A stretch of DNA of 7,087 nucleotides. Origin: an uncultured Burkholderiales bacterium (lineage in GTDB: Bacteria > Pseudomonadota > Gammaproteobacteria > Burkholderiales > Burkholderiaceae_E). The DNA is taken from positions 1 to 7,087 of the forward strand of contig CAIKZV010000583.1 in NCBI GenBank assembly GCA_903831925.1, written 5' to 3'. A program made the position numbers and the translations under genes. Positions within the stretch are counted from its first letter, which is position 1, and each line of letters begins with the position of its first letter. Below are positions 6,499 through 7,087 of this stretch, one piece after another. The notes under the pieces are model-generated. The model saw only the letters and a program-made list of their open reading frames with translations. It ran no database searches and was not told the origin of the DNA.

Positions 6499-6503
6499 AG
6501 GAG
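6499..6503 (+). promoter_or_regulatory. Ribosome binding site of folE2
   Basis: AGGAG lies five bases before the ATG at 6509 and supports that start over the later in-frame ATGs at 6533 and 6560. Confidence 0.75.
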
Positions 6504-6508
6504 CCCCG

Positions 6509-7087
6509 ATGAATTCCCGTGATCCGAGCGTCATGCAGCCCGGTTCGGTCGATGCGTCGATGCCCGATGTCCAGGGCAGCATCGATCACCGCAGCCAGCC
6601 GATCCAGCGGGTGGGCGTTCGCGGCCTGCGCTATCCGATGATGTGGCAAAGCGGCGATGCCGCTGTGCCGTCTGTCGCGGTCTGGAACCTTTTCGTTGCG
6701 CTGCCCGCAGAGCAAAAGGGCACCCATATGTCGCGTTTTGTAGCCCTGCTCGAAAGCCGGGCGCGCGACATGTCGCTGGATGCGCTGGTGCCGCTTCATC
6801 ATGAAATGTTGGGCTTGCTTGCGGCCGATACCGGTCGTATCGAGCTGGGGTTTCCGCTGTTCATCACCAAGACCGCCCCGGTATCGGGCGTACAGAGCCT
6901 GCTCGACTACGACCTGTCGCTGTCGGTCGACGGCGGCCCCGAGGCGCCGCTGGTGACGATCAAAATCGTCGTTCCGGTGACCAGCCTGTGCCCGTGTTCC
7001 AAGACGATTTCCGACTACGGCGCACACAATCAGCGGTCGCACATCACGGTTGAATTGCGGATGCAGACCGGCCGCACGGTCGATGTC
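6509..7087 (+). CDS. folE2: GTP cyclohydrolase IB (FolE2), 3' end missing
   Basis: The reading frame is open from ATG 6509 to the window edge (193 codons; family members are about 260-270). The enzyme converts GTP to 7,8-dihydroneopterin triphosphate, the first step of tetrahydrofolate synthesis, and replaces or backs up the zinc-dependent FolE. The family marks are clear: MPDVQGS near the N-terminus, IQRVGVRGLRYP, KGTHMSRF at residues 70-77, FITKTAPVSG, and the catalytic block SLCPCSKTISDYGAHNQRS at 159-177. Cys161 and His173 have the twelve-residue spacing I recall for the Cys147/His159 metal ligands of the Neisseria enzyme; the remaining C-terminal ligands lie beyond the edge. FolE2 can use metals other than zinc, and in some bacteria folE2 is controlled by Zur, but I see no convincing Zur box here. 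It follows dxs by 60 bases on the same strand and has its own good ribosome binding site. Confidence 0.96.
   Translation, partial: MNSRDPSVMQPGSVDASMPDVQGSIDHRSQPIQRVGVRGLRYPMMWQSGDAAVPSVAVWNLFVALPAEQKGTHMSRFVALLESRARDMSLDALVPLHHEMLGLLAADTGRIELGFPLFITKTAPVSGVQSLLDYDLSLSVDGGPEAPLVTIKIVVPVTSLCPCSKTISDYGAHNQRSHITVELRMQTGRTVDV

Noticed and set aside
6497..7042. 181-codon minus-strand frame at the right end
   Set aside because: It overlaps the open plus-strand frame that clearly encodes FolE2 (KGTHMSRF, SLCPCSK, YGAHNQRS); the minus-strand product shows no known motif.
1..7087. CRISPR array, insertion sequence, toxin-antitoxin or phage-defence cassette
   Set aside because: I saw no regularly spaced repeats, transposase motifs, terminal inverted repeats or small paired toxin/antitoxin frames; every stretch is accounted for by housekeeping genes or short intergenic gaps.

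Overview
The window is a compact, GC-rich piece of what looks like a betaproteobacterial chromosome, most likely Burkholderiales. Three things suggest this: a Bug/TctC-type tripartite tricarboxylate transporter receptor, a family greatly expanded in that order; the run xseB-ispA-dxs followed by the type IB GTP cyclohydrolase gene folE2; and consistent high-GC codon use. There are no mobile elements, CRISPR arrays, tRNAs or rRNAs, and no gene-free stretch over 300 bases. Genus cannot be fixed by eye.

Layout. Positions 1-342 are the 3' end of a Bug-family solute receptor gene (+). It is followed after 37 bases by a ZIP-family divalent-metal permease (380-1165, +) with a histidine-rich cytoplasmic-type loop. 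Convergent to it lies a two-gene minus-strand unit: a Rieske non-heme iron oxygenase alpha subunit (3209-2109), then, 27 bases downstream, a two-domain thiosulfate/3-mercaptopyruvate sulfurtransferase (2081-1233). A 106-base divergent promoter region (3210-3315) separates this unit from the plus-strand run xseB (3316-3567), ispA (3564-4478, ATGA overlap), dxs (about 4532-6448) and folE2 (from 6509, running off the right edge).

How the genes fit together. dxs makes 1-deoxy-D-xylulose 5-phosphate, the entry point of the MEP isoprenoid pathway. ispA joins the resulting C5 units into farnesyl diphosphate, the precursor of undecaprenyl and quinone side chains. xseB supplies the small subunit of exodeoxyribonuclease VII and is linked to ispA by translational coupling rather than by pathway, as in many proteobacteria. 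folE2 starts tetrahydrofolate synthesis from GTP. The oxygenase and sulfurtransferase form a separate operon whose substrate cannot be read from the sequence.

Overall this is ordinary housekeeping territory. I found no convincing undescribed system. The items most worth a second look are the orphan Rieske oxygenase paired with a sulfurtransferase next to the isoprenoid genes, and a possible leaderless promoter for the xseB-ispA-dxs transcript.
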